A program made the position numbers and the translations under genes. A stretch of 64,000 nucleotides of DNA from Paenibacillus sp. GP183 (GTDB taxonomy: Bacteria > Bacillota > Bacilli > Paenibacillales > NBRC-103111): positions 3,962,001 to 4,026,000 of the forward strand of contig NZ_FNSW01000001.1 in the NCBI RefSeq assembly GCF_900104695.1. Reading direction: 5' to 3'. The notes below the pieces were generated by a model. It was not told the DNA's origin, ran no database searches, and saw only the letters and a program-made list of their open reading frames with translations. This document shows, in pieces, positions 9,337-17,560 of the stretch (within the stretch, counting starts at the first letter, position 1; each line of letters begins with the position of its first letter).

Positions 9337-9867
9337 ATGGATCATGATACTGTATCGAAAAATGTATATATACTCGATAATTCGAGAAGATGGGTTAAAG
9401 AAGCGAATATGAAAGGTGTTGAATTATTGAATATAGTTGATAAATCGTTTGATCTCGGTGGTTCCTTTGATAATTTTAAACTTATCACGGATAGTAGATT
9501 AATTACACAATATTATTTTATTTTAGCTTTACATCGCTCTCTTGAATGGTTAAAGCAAGGTAAAAAAATTGCTCCGGAATTTGAAAAGTTCTTCTTTGAA
9601 ATAGAAAAAATTCCATATCTTGAAGATATACGGAATATGCATGAGCACGAGCAGGAATATGCAATAGGAAAAGGAAGGGATAGAGAACGATTCTTTTATG
9701 AAGATAAAGAGAGGTCTTACGTTTCAGATGCTACGGGTTCAATCGGTACAATTGATGGGAAATATAGAATAGGTGGCAGGCTAATAGTTCAAGATGCTAT
9801 TTCAATTTGTGAAAGAATCCTTCCCGAAATTGAACAGGTGATTGAAAAATATCAAAGTAATTATTAG
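9337..9867 (+). CDS. Hypothetical protein, 176 residues
   Basis: A soluble, charged protein with no family I recognise. It has an aromatic/charged middle part (FFFEIEKIPYLEDIRNMHEHEQ) and no signal peptide or membrane segment. The ATG at 9337 is best spaced from GGAGAG at 9324-9329; ATG 9334 is possible. TATAAT at 9302-9307 is a plausible -10 box, with no clear -35. The region is AT-rich and surrounded by gene fragments, so it is probably part of an accessory block. Confidence 0.6.
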   Translation: MDHDTVSKNVYILDNSRRWVKEANMKGVELLNIVDKSFDLGGSFDNFKLITDSRLITQYYFILALHRSLEWLKQGKKIAPEFEKFFFEIEKIPYLEDIRNMHEHEQEYAIGKGRDRERFFYEDKERSYVSDATGSIGTIDGKYRIGGRLIVQDAISICERILPEIEQVIEKYQSNY

Positions 9868-10250
9868 GAAGTGTTGGACAGATAACGATAGCGGAGGAGC
9901 TTGCTGCACTTTTGGTTTATTGGAGTAGCGGACAGATTAATGTAACCAACCATAAATTGGAAACGTATATAGATATATTTCCGATTGTTAATAATGAACG
10001 ATCTGTACTGAGGGGCAGGAAATGCGTTTATCCAGATCCAAGGCAAAGAATTTTGCCATTTCATGCTCAATTTGTGTTCTCGCCGGTTCCAAATTCGTTC
10101 ATAGTGACACTTTCGAAATCAGCAGTATCGACAAGCTAATGGCCGATGGCCCATGGCGTTTAAGGGCAATGGCAATAACGATTCCTTTGCAACGGAAGAA
10201 ATATGCAATACGGCATTGGATGGTGTTATAATAATTTAACATCTTATGGA
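9868..10250. other. Gene-poor stretch with degenerate sequence
   Basis: No convincing gene. It starts with a copy of the dispersed GATAACGATAG-type repeat (9881-9894). An open stretch at 10022-10231 on the plus strand has coding-like composition but no ribosome site and no recognised relatives. The end carries the TATAAT (10227-10232) that probably serves the secDF leader ORF. Confidence 0.4.
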
Positions 10251-10265
10251 AAGGAGGCGATAAAT

Positions 10266-10607
10266 TTGAAAAAGTTTATATATTTATTTTTGTCTGTTAT
10301 TGTATTGATTTTGGCTTGTCTTAGTCCTACCCAACACCTAATTTCAAGTGCGAATCATACTGTTAAACAATCAATTGTAGCTGAAAATGAATATGTAGCG
10401 ACGAATAATTTTATTATTACTGAAAACAGTAAACACAATTACTTCCCCGACCTTCCGGATTTTATCTTTATCATACTCCTTAATGTTATCATTTCAACGA
10501 AGTTTAAAAACCATATTTACTCATATATCCCTCTTATAAAACTTCTCTATTTCCTATTTCCTATAAAATACAAATCCCGTTACTTAGTTTCTTTCCCATT
10601 CATTTAA
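10266..10607 (+). CDS. Small secretory/membrane leader protein upstream of secDF; candidate secretion-monitoring arrest peptide
   Basis: 113 residues from a TTG start with a strong AAGGAGG (10251-10257) eight bases upstream. The N-terminus MKKFIYLFLSVIVLILAC is a signal sequence or signal anchor (a weak lipobox ending in Cys is possible). A polar middle is followed by hydrophobic stretches (PDFIFIILLNVII, YIPLIKLLYFLF) and the end SRYLVSFPFI. I know no family. Its stop codon forms the inner end of the 5' arm of a hairpin whose 3' arm takes in the secDF Shine-Dalgarno. That layout resembles SecM, MifM and VemP, so a regulatory nascent chain is the preferred hypothesis. An ordinary small membrane protein is the alternative. 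Confidence 0.6.
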   Translation: MKKFIYLFLSVIVLILACLSPTQHLISSANHTVKQSIVAENEYVATNNFIITENSKHNYFPDLPDFIFIILLNVIISTKFKNHIYSYIPLIKLLYFLFPIKYKSRYLVSFPFI

Positions 10608-10633
10608 ATGCAAATATTAAATGAAATGGAGAG
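10596..10633 (+). promoter_or_regulatory. Hairpin sequestering the secDF ribosome binding site
   Basis: CCATTCATTTAA (10596-10607, ending with the leader ORF stop TAA) pairs with TTAAATGAAATGG (10617-10629) over 12 base pairs with one bulged A, around a nine-base loop. The closing G-C pairs use the first two G of GGAGAG (10628-10633), the secDF Shine-Dalgarno, eight bases before its ATG. A ribosome paused near the end of the leader would cover the 5' arm and free this site. Structure is read by eye; no folding energy was computed. Confidence 0.6.
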
Positions 10634-10641
10634 CTTAATAC

Positions 10642-12786
10642 ATGATAAATTTTAAGAAATTAACATTGTTGATGGTAATACTTGTATTTATGGCCACACT
10701 TGTTCTAACCACATCTTCTAAAATTACGAATAATATTAAGCTGGGGCTGGATTTGAAAGGTGGGTTTGAAACCCTATATCAAGCCTCACCTATTGAAGGC
10801 AATAAACCCGTTACACATGAAGCTTTAGTACAAACCGCAAAGAGTTTAATTGATCGCATCGGTAGGACAACCGGTTATGTAGCCGAGCCTGATGTCACGG
10901 TAGAAGGTAATGATCATATTCGTGTGAAATTAGCGGGCATAGAGAAACCAGACGAAGTAAGGCAAATATTAAGTAAGCCCGCTGAGTTAAGTTTTCGTGG
11001 TCCTAATGGAAAGAAAGAAATGTTAGGTAATGATTTTGTTGAAAATGCCGCAAAAGTCGGATTTAACCCACAAACGAACCAACCATACATTATTATAAAA
11101 ACAAAAGATATTAATAAGTTCAAAGATGTAACAACCCGGCTTTTAGGAAAACCGCTTTCCATCTATCTGGACGACCAAGAGCTTTCCTCACCCGCCATTC
11201 GTAATGTAATTACAAACGGTGAGGCTACTATTGAGGGTTCATTCACTTACGACAAAGCCAAAAATATAGCAGATACAATTAATCTTGGTGCTTTACCACT
11301 GAAATTGAGCGAAAAATACATACAAAAGGTAGATCCAAACTTAGGACAGATGTCGTTAGAAAAGACAATCAAATTCGGCATAATTGCATCTCTTGTTATT
11401 TTGATATTCATGCTTTGCATTTATCGAACTCCCGGACTCGTAGCCAATATTTGTATTATTAGCTATGCGTGGTTGCTTCTTCTTGTCTTTTTTCTGATGA
11501 AAGCCACACTTACTTTACCAGGAATTGCTGCCTTCGTGCTTGGAATAGGAATGGCTGTCGATGCAAATATCATCACATTTGAACGAATAAAAGAGGAGAT
11601 TCACAGCGGGAAATCGTTATCTTCAGCATTAATAGCAGGATCCCGCCATTCGTTTCGAACCATTATCGATGCACACGTAACGACAATTATTGCTGGTGCA
11701 GTATTGTATTGGTTAGGAAACGGCGCAGTTAAAGGGTTTGCCTTGACGCTGATATTAAGTATATTAGTGAGTATCTTGTCAAATGTATTTTTCTCACGTT
11801 TTCTCCTAAATTTATTAATTCGAATTAATTTAATAAACAATCCGGTCTTTTTTGGAGTTCGTGACAGCAATAACAAAGATCGATTTTTGTTTAATATAGT
11901 TAAACATCGCCGGAAATTTTTTATCCTTTCAGGAACCATAACGCTTATTGGCTTACTATCATTGACCATATGGGGATTTAATTTTGGGGTAGATTTTAAA
12001 GCAGGTACTAATCTGGATATATCCTTAGGAAAAACGGTTGAGAAAAGCCAAATTGAAAAAATCATTCAAAGTACCGGAACTATTAAAGAAGATTCGGTTA
12101 ATGTCGGCCAAGGAGGGCATACGACAGTCCGATTTGGCAAGATTCTAGATCAATTTGAGGTGGATAGACTAAAGTCCGCCATAACCAATACATTTGGGAA
12201 TCAAGTGTCTTTTGAAGAAAATAAAGTTAGTCCTGATATTGCCCAAGAGTTAGGGAAAAATGCGATTATCACCGTTTTGATTGCTAGCTTGGGTATCTTA
12301 ATTTATATAACAATTCGTTTTGAGTGGAGGTTTGCGATAGCTGCAATTTTAGCACTGCTCCACGATGTGTTTATCGTAATTAGCCTTTTTTCAATACTCA
12401 GACTAGAAGTTAATCTTACCTTCATAGCCGCAGTGTTAACGATTATTGGTTATTCCATTAACGATACCGTTGTCATTTTTGATCGAATTCGTGAAAATTT
12501 ACGTTTTTCAAAATTAAGATCATTTAATGATCTAGAAATACTTGTTAATAACAGTATAAGGCAAACGATGACTCGTTCGATATATACGGTTGTTACGGTA
12601 TTTATTGCTGCAATATCTCTTTATTTTGGAAGTGAGTCTATTCGACTGTTCAGCTTAGCGATGATCTTTGGGCTCATCAGTGGTGCTTATTCCTCAATAT
12701 TTATTGCGAGCCCCATTTGGTTACTATTGAAAAATTCTCGAAATGTGAAAAGCCAACTTGATAATAAAAAGGTCAATGTTGACTAA
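10642..12786 (+). CDS. secDF: Protein translocase subunit SecDF (fused)
   Basis: 714 residues, close to the 737 of the fused Bacillus SecDF. The SecD half has the N-terminal helix, LGLDLKGGFETLYQ, the P1 periplasmic head and the AAFVLGIGMAVDANIITFERIKEE helix. The SecF half begins near residue 415 with GFNFGVDFKAGTN and has YSINDTVVIFDRIRENLR. These are the RND-type helices that use the proton gradient to pull secreted proteins through SecYEG. Start ATG with GGAGAG. Only one secDF is seen here; the accessory surroundings and regulated leader suggest it could be a second, inducible copy, which the window cannot prove. Confidence 0.95.
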   Translation: MINFKKLTLLMVILVFMATLVLTTSSKITNNIKLGLDLKGGFETLYQASPIEGNKPVTHEALVQTAKSLIDRIGRTTGYVAEPDVTVEGNDHIRVKLAGIEKPDEVRQILSKPAELSFRGPNGKKEMLGNDFVENAAKVGFNPQTNQPYIIIKTKDINKFKDVTTRLLGKPLSIYLDDQELSSPAIRNVITNGEATIEGSFTYDKAKNIADTINLGALPLKLSEKYIQKVDPNLGQMSLEKTIKFGIIASLVILIFMLCIYRTPGLVANICIISYAWLLLLVFFLMKATLTLPGIAAFVLGIGMAVDANIITFERIKEEIHSGKSLSSALIAGSRHSFRTIIDAHVTTIIAGAVLYWLGNGAVKGFALTLILSILVSILSNVFFSRFLLNLLIRINLINNPVFFGVRDSNNKDRFLFNIVKHRRKFFILSGTITLIGLLSLTIWGFNFGVDFKAGTNLDISLGKTVEKSQIEKIIQSTGTIKEDSVNVGQGGHTTVRFGKILDQFEVDRLKSAITNTFGNQVSFEENKVSPDIAQELGKNAIITVLIASLGILIYITIRFEWRFAIAAILALLHDVFIVISLFSILRLEVNLTFIAAVLTIIGYSINDTVVIFDRIRENLRFSKLRSFNDLEILVNNSIRQTMTRSIYTVVTVFIAAISLYFGSESIRLFSLAMIFGLISGAYSSIFIASPIWLLLKNSRNVKSQLDNKKVNVD

Positions 12787-12817
12787 ACTAACAATTTGAG
12801 GATTGCTAGAAAATTTT

Positions 12818-12857
12818 AATAAGGTTCTTGTCATCGGTTGATGCCAAGAACCTTATT
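12818..12857. terminator. Hairpin after secDF
   Basis: AATAAGGTTCTTG (12818-12830) and its exact complement CAAGAACCTTATT (12845-12857) flank a 14-base loop, 31 bases after the secDF stop. The following T-run is weak, so it may terminate inefficiently. The core AAGAAC recurs in the repeat family near 16.3 kb. The rest of 12787-13116 contains a GCTAACGGATAACGATA repeat copy (12917-12933) and no gene. Confidence 0.5.
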
Positions 12858-13116
12858 AATTTCTGAATATTGAAAAGCAACCTAATGACATTATCATGAT
12901 GACCCCAAATCATTAAGCTAACGGATAACGATATCGGTCAATTTCTGGACAAGCTTAATCGTCAGCTTACGGTCATATTAGATTGGCGAAAACAGTGTAC
13001 AAATAGAATAACAAATATTGACAGTATAATTAGGGTCTGGTAAGATGTATTTAAATAAATATTTAAATAGTATTCATTCTTGTTTAATTAATATTGAATT
13101 AAAATGAAGGGAGAAA

Positions 13117-14211
13117 TTGATCATCTTTAACCCTGAAGAGATAGGAAAGAGCATGAGATTCGGTTACAGTGAACCCTTAGAGTTTATTGCTGCAATGACG
13201 ATGATTGCCAAAGTAGAGTACATGAGTGAGATTGCACGGGAGTTGAGGTTTACTCCGGATACCGAATTCATGGAGATGATGGATGTGTTGATAAGTCAAC
13301 TGTCTCGGCATGTTAAAGAGGAGATGGCCCGTTTCTTCGGGAAAAGTTTGACTTACGACCGTCTGGATAATGTCTTGCACCAGGTATTTTACGATGTTGA
13401 TGAACCGAAGACCGTGGAAGCTTGGTTGGAACTCTACAAATCGCGGCAGGGTGAGGAACTGGTGGCCATGCTGGCTGAAGCTGTCTATGCGGGGGCAGGT
13501 TCAGATTGGCTAGGCGGGAACAATTATGAGATGGTTCGCCAAGATCCAGTTCTTCTGTATCAACTGGTCGCAGCGCATCCGATTCCGGATGCAGAGGTCC
13601 ACGCCGAATTAATGGAGCATATACGTTTCCATGAGGAATTCAAGCTGAGGACGCTGCTCGTTCTCGATTCTTTTCAACAAGGCTTCGCGGTGATTCGGGA
13701 CCGTCTCAAAGAGCTTGGGGAGGAAGGGGCCGTCCGGTACGCAGAACATTTCGCAGGACATCCAGAACGGGCGTTCGGAGATCTGGCGAATTCCAATCAA
13801 GGGCTTATTGTGAAGCCCACTCGGATTCATGTTAGCTACATCTCGCAGGTTCGAATGGATTTCCGCCATATTGAAAGAGAGTCCCGGCCTGATTGGATGA
13901 TTCTTGGTTTTCGAAACGACGCACTGGCCTGGCAGCGGGAAGAGAAAGAGACGATCGAGAAGTTCCTGAAGGTGATCGCCGATAAACGGAGACTAGACAT
14001 GATCGAACTACTGAAGGAGCGTAATCGGTATGCAGGCGAGCTTGCGCAGTTGATGGAGTTGACACCTGCTGCCATCAACTACCATACAAATCTGCTGATA
14101 GACTTGAACTTGATTCGGATCACCCGGTCGGACAATCGGATCTACTATGAGTTAGACACTGATCGGCTGAGTATTATGATGGACCAAACCAAACGCTTGC
14201 TTCTGCGGTGA
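13117..14211 (+). CDS. ArsR-type winged-helix regulator with long N-terminal domain
   Basis: 364 residues. The C-terminal ~90 residues form an ArsR/HTH_20-like winged helix: IADKRRLDMIELLKERNRY, then the recognition region LAQLMELTPAAINYHTNLL and a wing (IRITRSDNRIYYELD). The N-terminal 260 residues have no motif I can name and probably sense a ligand. TTG start preceded by AAGGGAG. It lies 19 bases before an ABC-2 transporter pair, so it probably controls that module. GC content rises here relative to the secDF region, which suggests separate acquisition. Confidence 0.75.
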   Translation: MIIFNPEEIGKSMRFGYSEPLEFIAAMTMIAKVEYMSEIARELRFTPDTEFMEMMDVLISQLSRHVKEEMARFFGKSLTYDRLDNVLHQVFYDVDEPKTVEAWLELYKSRQGEELVAMLAEAVYAGAGSDWLGGNNYEMVRQDPVLLYQLVAAHPIPDAEVHAELMEHIRFHEEFKLRTLLVLDSFQQGFAVIRDRLKELGEEGAVRYAEHFAGHPERAFGDLANSNQGLIVKPTRIHVSYISQVRMDFRHIERESRPDWMILGFRNDALAWQREEKETIEKFLKVIADKRRLDMIELLKERNRYAGELAQLMELTPAAINYHTNLLIDLNLIRITRSDNRIYYELDTDRLSIMMDQTKRLLLR

Positions 14212-14230
14212 GCGAAGGAGACGATTTTCA

Positions 14231-15184
14231 ATGGACAATTGGATATACGAAATTGAGGATGTCAGCCAGCTCTACAAGAAGGGTAAGATCAAAGCCAACG
14301 ACGATATTTCTTTCACCATTCAGAGAGGCGAAATTCTGGGCGTGCTTGGTCCGAACGGAGCAGGGAAATCGACGCTTATCAAACAGTTGGTGGGACATCT
14401 AAAGCCGACCGAAGGCCGGGTGTTGTATAACGGACTGGATGTGTTCAAACAAACACACGTTGTCGCAAGCCAAGTGGCTTATTACGCACAAGAACCGCAT
14501 GTTCTCTCGGCTTTAAAAGTGATCGATGCGCTGGTCTTCACCGGCCGATTACGCGGGATGAACCGGAAAGCGGCGGAACGGGAAGCGGAGGAATTATTAG
14601 ATCGATTTGTGTTGACCGATATCCGTGACATGCAGTTGAAACGGCTCTCAGGCGGGCAGAAACGGATAGTTGGAATCGGAACGGCGCTTATCGGAAGTTC
14701 ACCGGTGCTGATTCTCGACGAGCCGACCAATGAGCTAGATCCAAAAAAACGCCGGTTGGTCTGGAATCTCATTCTTGAACATAACCGTTGCGGTGCTACG
14801 GTCATCTTGGTGACGCACAACGTGCTGGAAGCAGAGCATGTAGTGGACCGGGCGGCCATCGTCAACCATGGAAAGCTTCTTGCCATCGACAACGTAGCAA
14901 AACTGAAGCAACGAGTAGATCAGCGATTGAAGTTTGAGATCCAAACAGTCTTCGGAAAACGTCAGGAAGCCGAAGTAGAGTTAGCGCAGTGGGGAATCGT
15001 CCAGGGAAGCGGGGAAAACCGCATCTGTCTAATGGTGGATAAAACGCAGGCAAGTGCCGTGTTGGATGCAATCATCTCACGACGAGATCTTCCGATCGAG
15101 GAATATTCCGTCCTCCCGCCTAGTCTAGAAGATGTTTATTTTCATATCGATGGGCACGTAGCAAAAGAGGTGATCGGTGCATGA
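14231..15184 (+). CDS. ABC transporter ATP-binding protein (ABC-2 exporter type)
   Basis: 317 residues. Walker A GPNGAGKST, the Q-loop region YYAQEPHVLS, signature LSGGQKR, Walker B LILDEPTNELD and the H-loop VTHNV are all present, followed by a C-terminal regulatory extension of about 90 residues. It overlaps the permease gene by four bases. This type energises export of drugs, peptides or lipids; the substrate is unknown. Confidence 0.93.
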   Translation: MDNWIYEIEDVSQLYKKGKIKANDDISFTIQRGEILGVLGPNGAGKSTLIKQLVGHLKPTEGRVLYNGLDVFKQTHVVASQVAYYAQEPHVLSALKVIDALVFTGRLRGMNRKAAEREAEELLDRFVLTDIRDMQLKRLSGGQKRIVGIGTALIGSSPVLILDEPTNELDPKKRRLVWNLILEHNRCGATVILVTHNVLEAEHVVDRAAIVNHGKLLAIDNVAKLKQRVDQRLKFEIQTVFGKRQEAEVELAQWGIVQGSGENRICLMVDKTQASAVLDAIISRRDLPIEEYSVLPPSLEDVYFHIDGHVAKEVIGA

Positions 15185-15981
15185 ACGCCCCTTTGAATCC
15201 ACTAGGGCTACAACCGCCAAGAATTAAGGGCGGACCACGACGCTGGTGGACGGAAGCTTCGATCTTGTTCCGTATTCAGTTTGCGATCGTCAAGGACAGT
15301 TGGGCGTGGGTACTTCTGATGGCAACGTTGTTTCCTCTATCGACCATTCTGTTTATGCGGTTTTACACGGTGAATCCCAGTGATGAAATGATTGTGCAGA
15401 TCATTGCAGGTAATCTCATTTTCGGCGTTATAGTTATGGGCATGAACGGGATTGGCCAGGAAATCTCTTGGCAAAAGCATCAGGACCATTTTACGTTCTA
15501 TGCTTCCCTTCCAATATCTAAAAACAACTTCGTGCTTGCAAACATGCTGCGTGGACTGATGAACACGCTTCCATCTCTTTTCATTTTAGGAGTGCTTGGC
15601 CAATGGATATACGGAGTTCGACTTCATTATTCTCCAGGCCTACCGATTGTAATCTTACTTTGCTTGTTTAGCGTGGTCGGCATCGGGGTTATTCTCGGAT
15701 TCTGGTCACCAAATCACCAATTGACCAATATGCTCTGTCAAGCCCTGATGATGTTCGTTTCCTTTCTGTCTCCAATCATGGTGGAGATGAATCAACTTCC
15801 CGTGCCACTGCAATGGATTTCGTACGCTTTTCCGACAACGTATGCCGCCGATGCGATGCGTAAGGTTTTGACAGTCGGGTGGACGGAGGACGTAATGTTG
15901 GATTGCGCAGTTATGCTAGTTTTTAGCCTGATTTCATTGTTTATAGTGAACCGAATAGTCAGTTGGCGGTTGGACAAATAG
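15181..15981 (+). CDS. ABC-2 type transporter permease
   Basis: 266 residues with about six hydrophobic segments (for example WAWVLLMATLFPLSTILFM, LPIVILLCLFSVVGIGVILGF, MLVFSLISLFIVNRIV). It is the membrane partner of the preceding ATPase, translationally coupled through ATGA. A GMNGIGQEISWQKHQDHFTF segment between helices 2 and 3 resembles the amphipathic coupling region of ABC-2 permeases. Together with the ArsR-like gene it forms a regulated exporter cassette. Confidence 0.88.
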   Translation: MNAPLNPLGLQPPRIKGGPRRWWTEASILFRIQFAIVKDSWAWVLLMATLFPLSTILFMRFYTVNPSDEMIVQIIAGNLIFGVIVMGMNGIGQEISWQKHQDHFTFYASLPISKNNFVLANMLRGLMNTLPSLFILGVLGQWIYGVRLHYSPGLPIVILLCLFSVVGIGVILGFWSPNHQLTNMLCQALMMFVSFLSPIMVEMNQLPVPLQWISYAFPTTYAADAMRKVLTVGWTEDVMLDCAVMLVFSLISLFIVNRIVSWRLDK

Positions 15982-16088
15982 ACTTATAGATAAGGTAGGG
16001 GAAGTTAAAAAAGCCAGAATTTAATGTTTCAAATTGCAAAGTGGAATAATGCCTGACCTGGGAGTTTGCGCCGAGTCATTGAAAGCAG

Positions 16089-16125
16089 AAGCCCTCAATC
16101 CTACTATAGGAAAGAAGGCTTTTTG
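16089..16125 (+). terminator. Terminator-like hairpin downstream of the ABC module
   Basis: AAGCC (16089-16093) pairs with GGCTT (16117-16121) and an inner TCCTA/TAGGA stem stacks inside it; TTTT follows. It lies about 110 bases after the permease stop. Confidence 0.45.
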
Positions 16126-16277
16126 TTTAATTTACATTGCAATTAGCTCAGTCATGAACTCATTTACTACACTGGATTAAATCGTAAAAATCAAACTCTT
16201 GTTGATTTTGTAGAGAAGCAGTTGCTAGAAAAGAAACATTTTTAGAGTAAACACTAAATACCAAAGTAATTGTCGGG

Positions 16278-16410
16278 TGACAAGAACTTTATCTCATTAA
16301 TTGCCACGAATATCCGGCTATTTTATTTTATGTGAACAAGTTCTTGTCTTTTTCTGATGACAAGAACTTGTTCACATTCCCGAGATTGACAAGAACTTGA
16401 ACTCATTCCC
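16278..16410. repeat. Cluster of TGACAAGAACTT repeats with a perfect inverted repeat
   Basis: Three direct units begin TGACAAGAACTT (16278, 16358, 16387), the last two 29 bases apart and both followed by an ATTCCCGA-like end. An inverted copy at 16332-16348 is the exact complement of 16359-16375 (17 bp, 10-base loop). A diverged copy lies near 20435. The function is unknown. No cas genes or regular spacing, so not a CRISPR array. Confidence 0.6.
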
Positions 16411-16525
16411 GACTAAGCAACATGGATTATAAATACGGACTAAGTCCGTTACGGGCAGTTATGTTTAATAAACATTTACCTACCCGATACTAAAATAGGG
16501 TAAGAACTCACCGAGGTGACGGTAA

Positions 16526-16645
16526 ATGAAAATTATACTACGGCTTTTAAATTGGCTAAAGAACTTAATATATTTCTTAGTCATAACTTATTTAGGCTTG
16601 GAGTTGCTGCCCTACGCTGTGCTAACGGGCAGTTTAGTGGAATAG
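16526..16645 (+). CDS. Possible 39-residue hydrophobic protein
   Basis: GAGGTGA precedes an ATG opening a short frame (MKIILRLLNWLKNLIYFLV, then ITYLGLELLPYAV) with one likely membrane helix. The end of the frame coincides with the GCTAACGGGCAG repeat at 16621, so it may just be part of a repeated element. No relatives are recognised. Confidence 0.3.
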   Translation: MKIILRLLNWLKNLIYFLVITYLGLELLPYAVLTGSLVE

Positions 16646-16679
16646 AGGAGGCTTAACTCAGTTGGGAGAGCGCATCGCT
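16621..16679. repeat. Composite repeat, left copy (GGGCAG ... GGGAGAGCGCATCGCT)
   Basis: GCTAACGGGCAGTTTAGT is followed by a tRNA-D-arm-like CTCAGTTGGGAGAGCGC. The 17 bases TGGGAGAGCGCATCGCT (16663-16679) recur exactly at 18564-18580, and both copies are preceded by GGGCAGT. The two copies bracket the MarR/hydrolase cassette. No T-arm or acceptor stem follows, so it is not a working tRNA. Confidence 0.55.
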
Positions 16680-16911
16680 AGTAGCGATGATTAATTTCCC
16701 TGATTGGCGTCACGTAGGAAGACGGTATCTGATTCTGCTGCCGCGTTCTGCATCGACGAATACTCAAACAGAATCCTAACAGGTTTGGGCTGGCCTCAGG
16801 GCAAGCCATTTTCGTTATGGAACGCCACTGGCACAAGTGCAAGTGGTTTTTTGCATTTTTCGCTCGTCTGTTAGCGTCCTTGCTTAACACTCAAAATTCT
16901 TTTCAGATTTA

Positions 16912-16970
16912 GACATTATATTGACTAATAATCTCCTTCTTGTTATGATTCTGTTAGACAGTATAATGTC
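16912..16970 (+). promoter_or_regulatory. marR promoter inside a long palindrome (operator)
   Basis: TTGACT (16921-16926) and TATGAT (16944-16949) are 17 bases apart, a good sigma-A promoter. They are embedded in an imperfect inverted repeat: GACATTATATTG-CTAA (from 16912) mirrors TTAGACAGTATAATGTC (ending 16970), centred near 16941. MarR proteins bind such palindromes over their own promoters, so autorepression is likely. A GAGGAG site at 16976-16981 serves the gene start at 16988. Confidence 0.65.
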
Positions 16971-16987
16971 AAAGTGAGGAGATGTTT

Positions 16988-17560
16988 ATGGATATTTACA
17001 GAGAAATATTTTTGATGCAGCAGACTTACGCGACCCTGTTTTCACTTGCAAACAAGATCCAGATAAAAGGCGACAGCTACCTGAAGAACTTGACATCCAG
17101 ACAGTATATGGCAATGTTGGCAATTGCACATTTACAGGAAGATGAAACAACAATCAATAACATTGGAAGAAAACTTGGCACTACCAAACAGAGCGTTAAG
17201 CAAATCATCATGATTTTGGAGAAAAAAGGATACGTTCTCATTACAAACAATCGGAAGGACAAGCGCGCAGTCAATGTAAAAATCACAGAAGCGGGAAAAC
17301 AACTCCTACTGGAATCCGCTGAAAAAGGAATATATTTTTTGATGGATCTTTTTACAGATTTCTCAGCGGAGGAATTGGAACAAATGTGGAGTCTGTTGAG
17401 GAAAATGTATCGTTTTGACGGTGAAGACCAGGATGGTTTTGAAGATGACGGCAGCTTGGAACCAGTTGAAAATCAAGATGAAATACAGGCAAGAGTATTA
17501 ATGGAATTTGAAAGGCGGAGAAAGCTGTCAAAAATGGAGAGTGCAAATGATGAAGAATAA
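16988..17560 (+). CDS. MarR-family transcriptional regulator
   Basis: 190 residues. The MarR winged helix runs from about residue 30 to 120: LTSRQYMAMLAIAHL, then TINNIGRKLGTTKQSVKQIIMILEKKGYVLITNNRKDKRAVNVKIT, the recognition helix and wing. The C-terminal 55 residues are an acidic tail longer than usual for the family. ATG 16988 is preferred over 16982 for spacing from GAGGAG. The end overlaps the hydrolase start by 14 bases, so the two are co-transcribed. Confidence 0.88.
   Translation: MDIYREIFLMQQTYATLFSLANKIQIKGDSYLKNLTSRQYMAMLAIAHLQEDETTINNIGRKLGTTKQSVKQIIMILEKKGYVLITNNRKDKRAVNVKITEAGKQLLLESAEKGIYFLMDLFTDFSAEELEQMWSLLRKMYRFDGEDQDGFEDDGSLEPVENQDEIQARVLMEFERRRKLSKMESANDEE

Noticed and set aside
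10022-10231. Plus-strand open stretch of about 70 codons before the secDF leader
   Set aside because: No ribosome site or recognised family; it runs through the repeat region and the likely leader promoter.
13832-14078. Long antisense open frames opposite the ArsR-like gene, and similar ones opposite thiG, ald, ggt and others
   Set aside because: They lack ribosome sites, mirror the codon pattern of the opposite coding strand and match no family; the sense genes explain the DNA.
16278-16410. CRISPR-like array of short repeats
   Set aside because: Spacing is irregular (80 and 29 bases), one copy is inverted, there are too few units, and no cas genes are in the window.
16651-16690. tRNA-like string CTCAGTTGGGAGAGCGC
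   Set aside because: It matches a D-arm only. No T-arm (GGTTCGA), no acceptor stem pairing and no CCA-compatible end within 90 bases; reported as a repeat instead.
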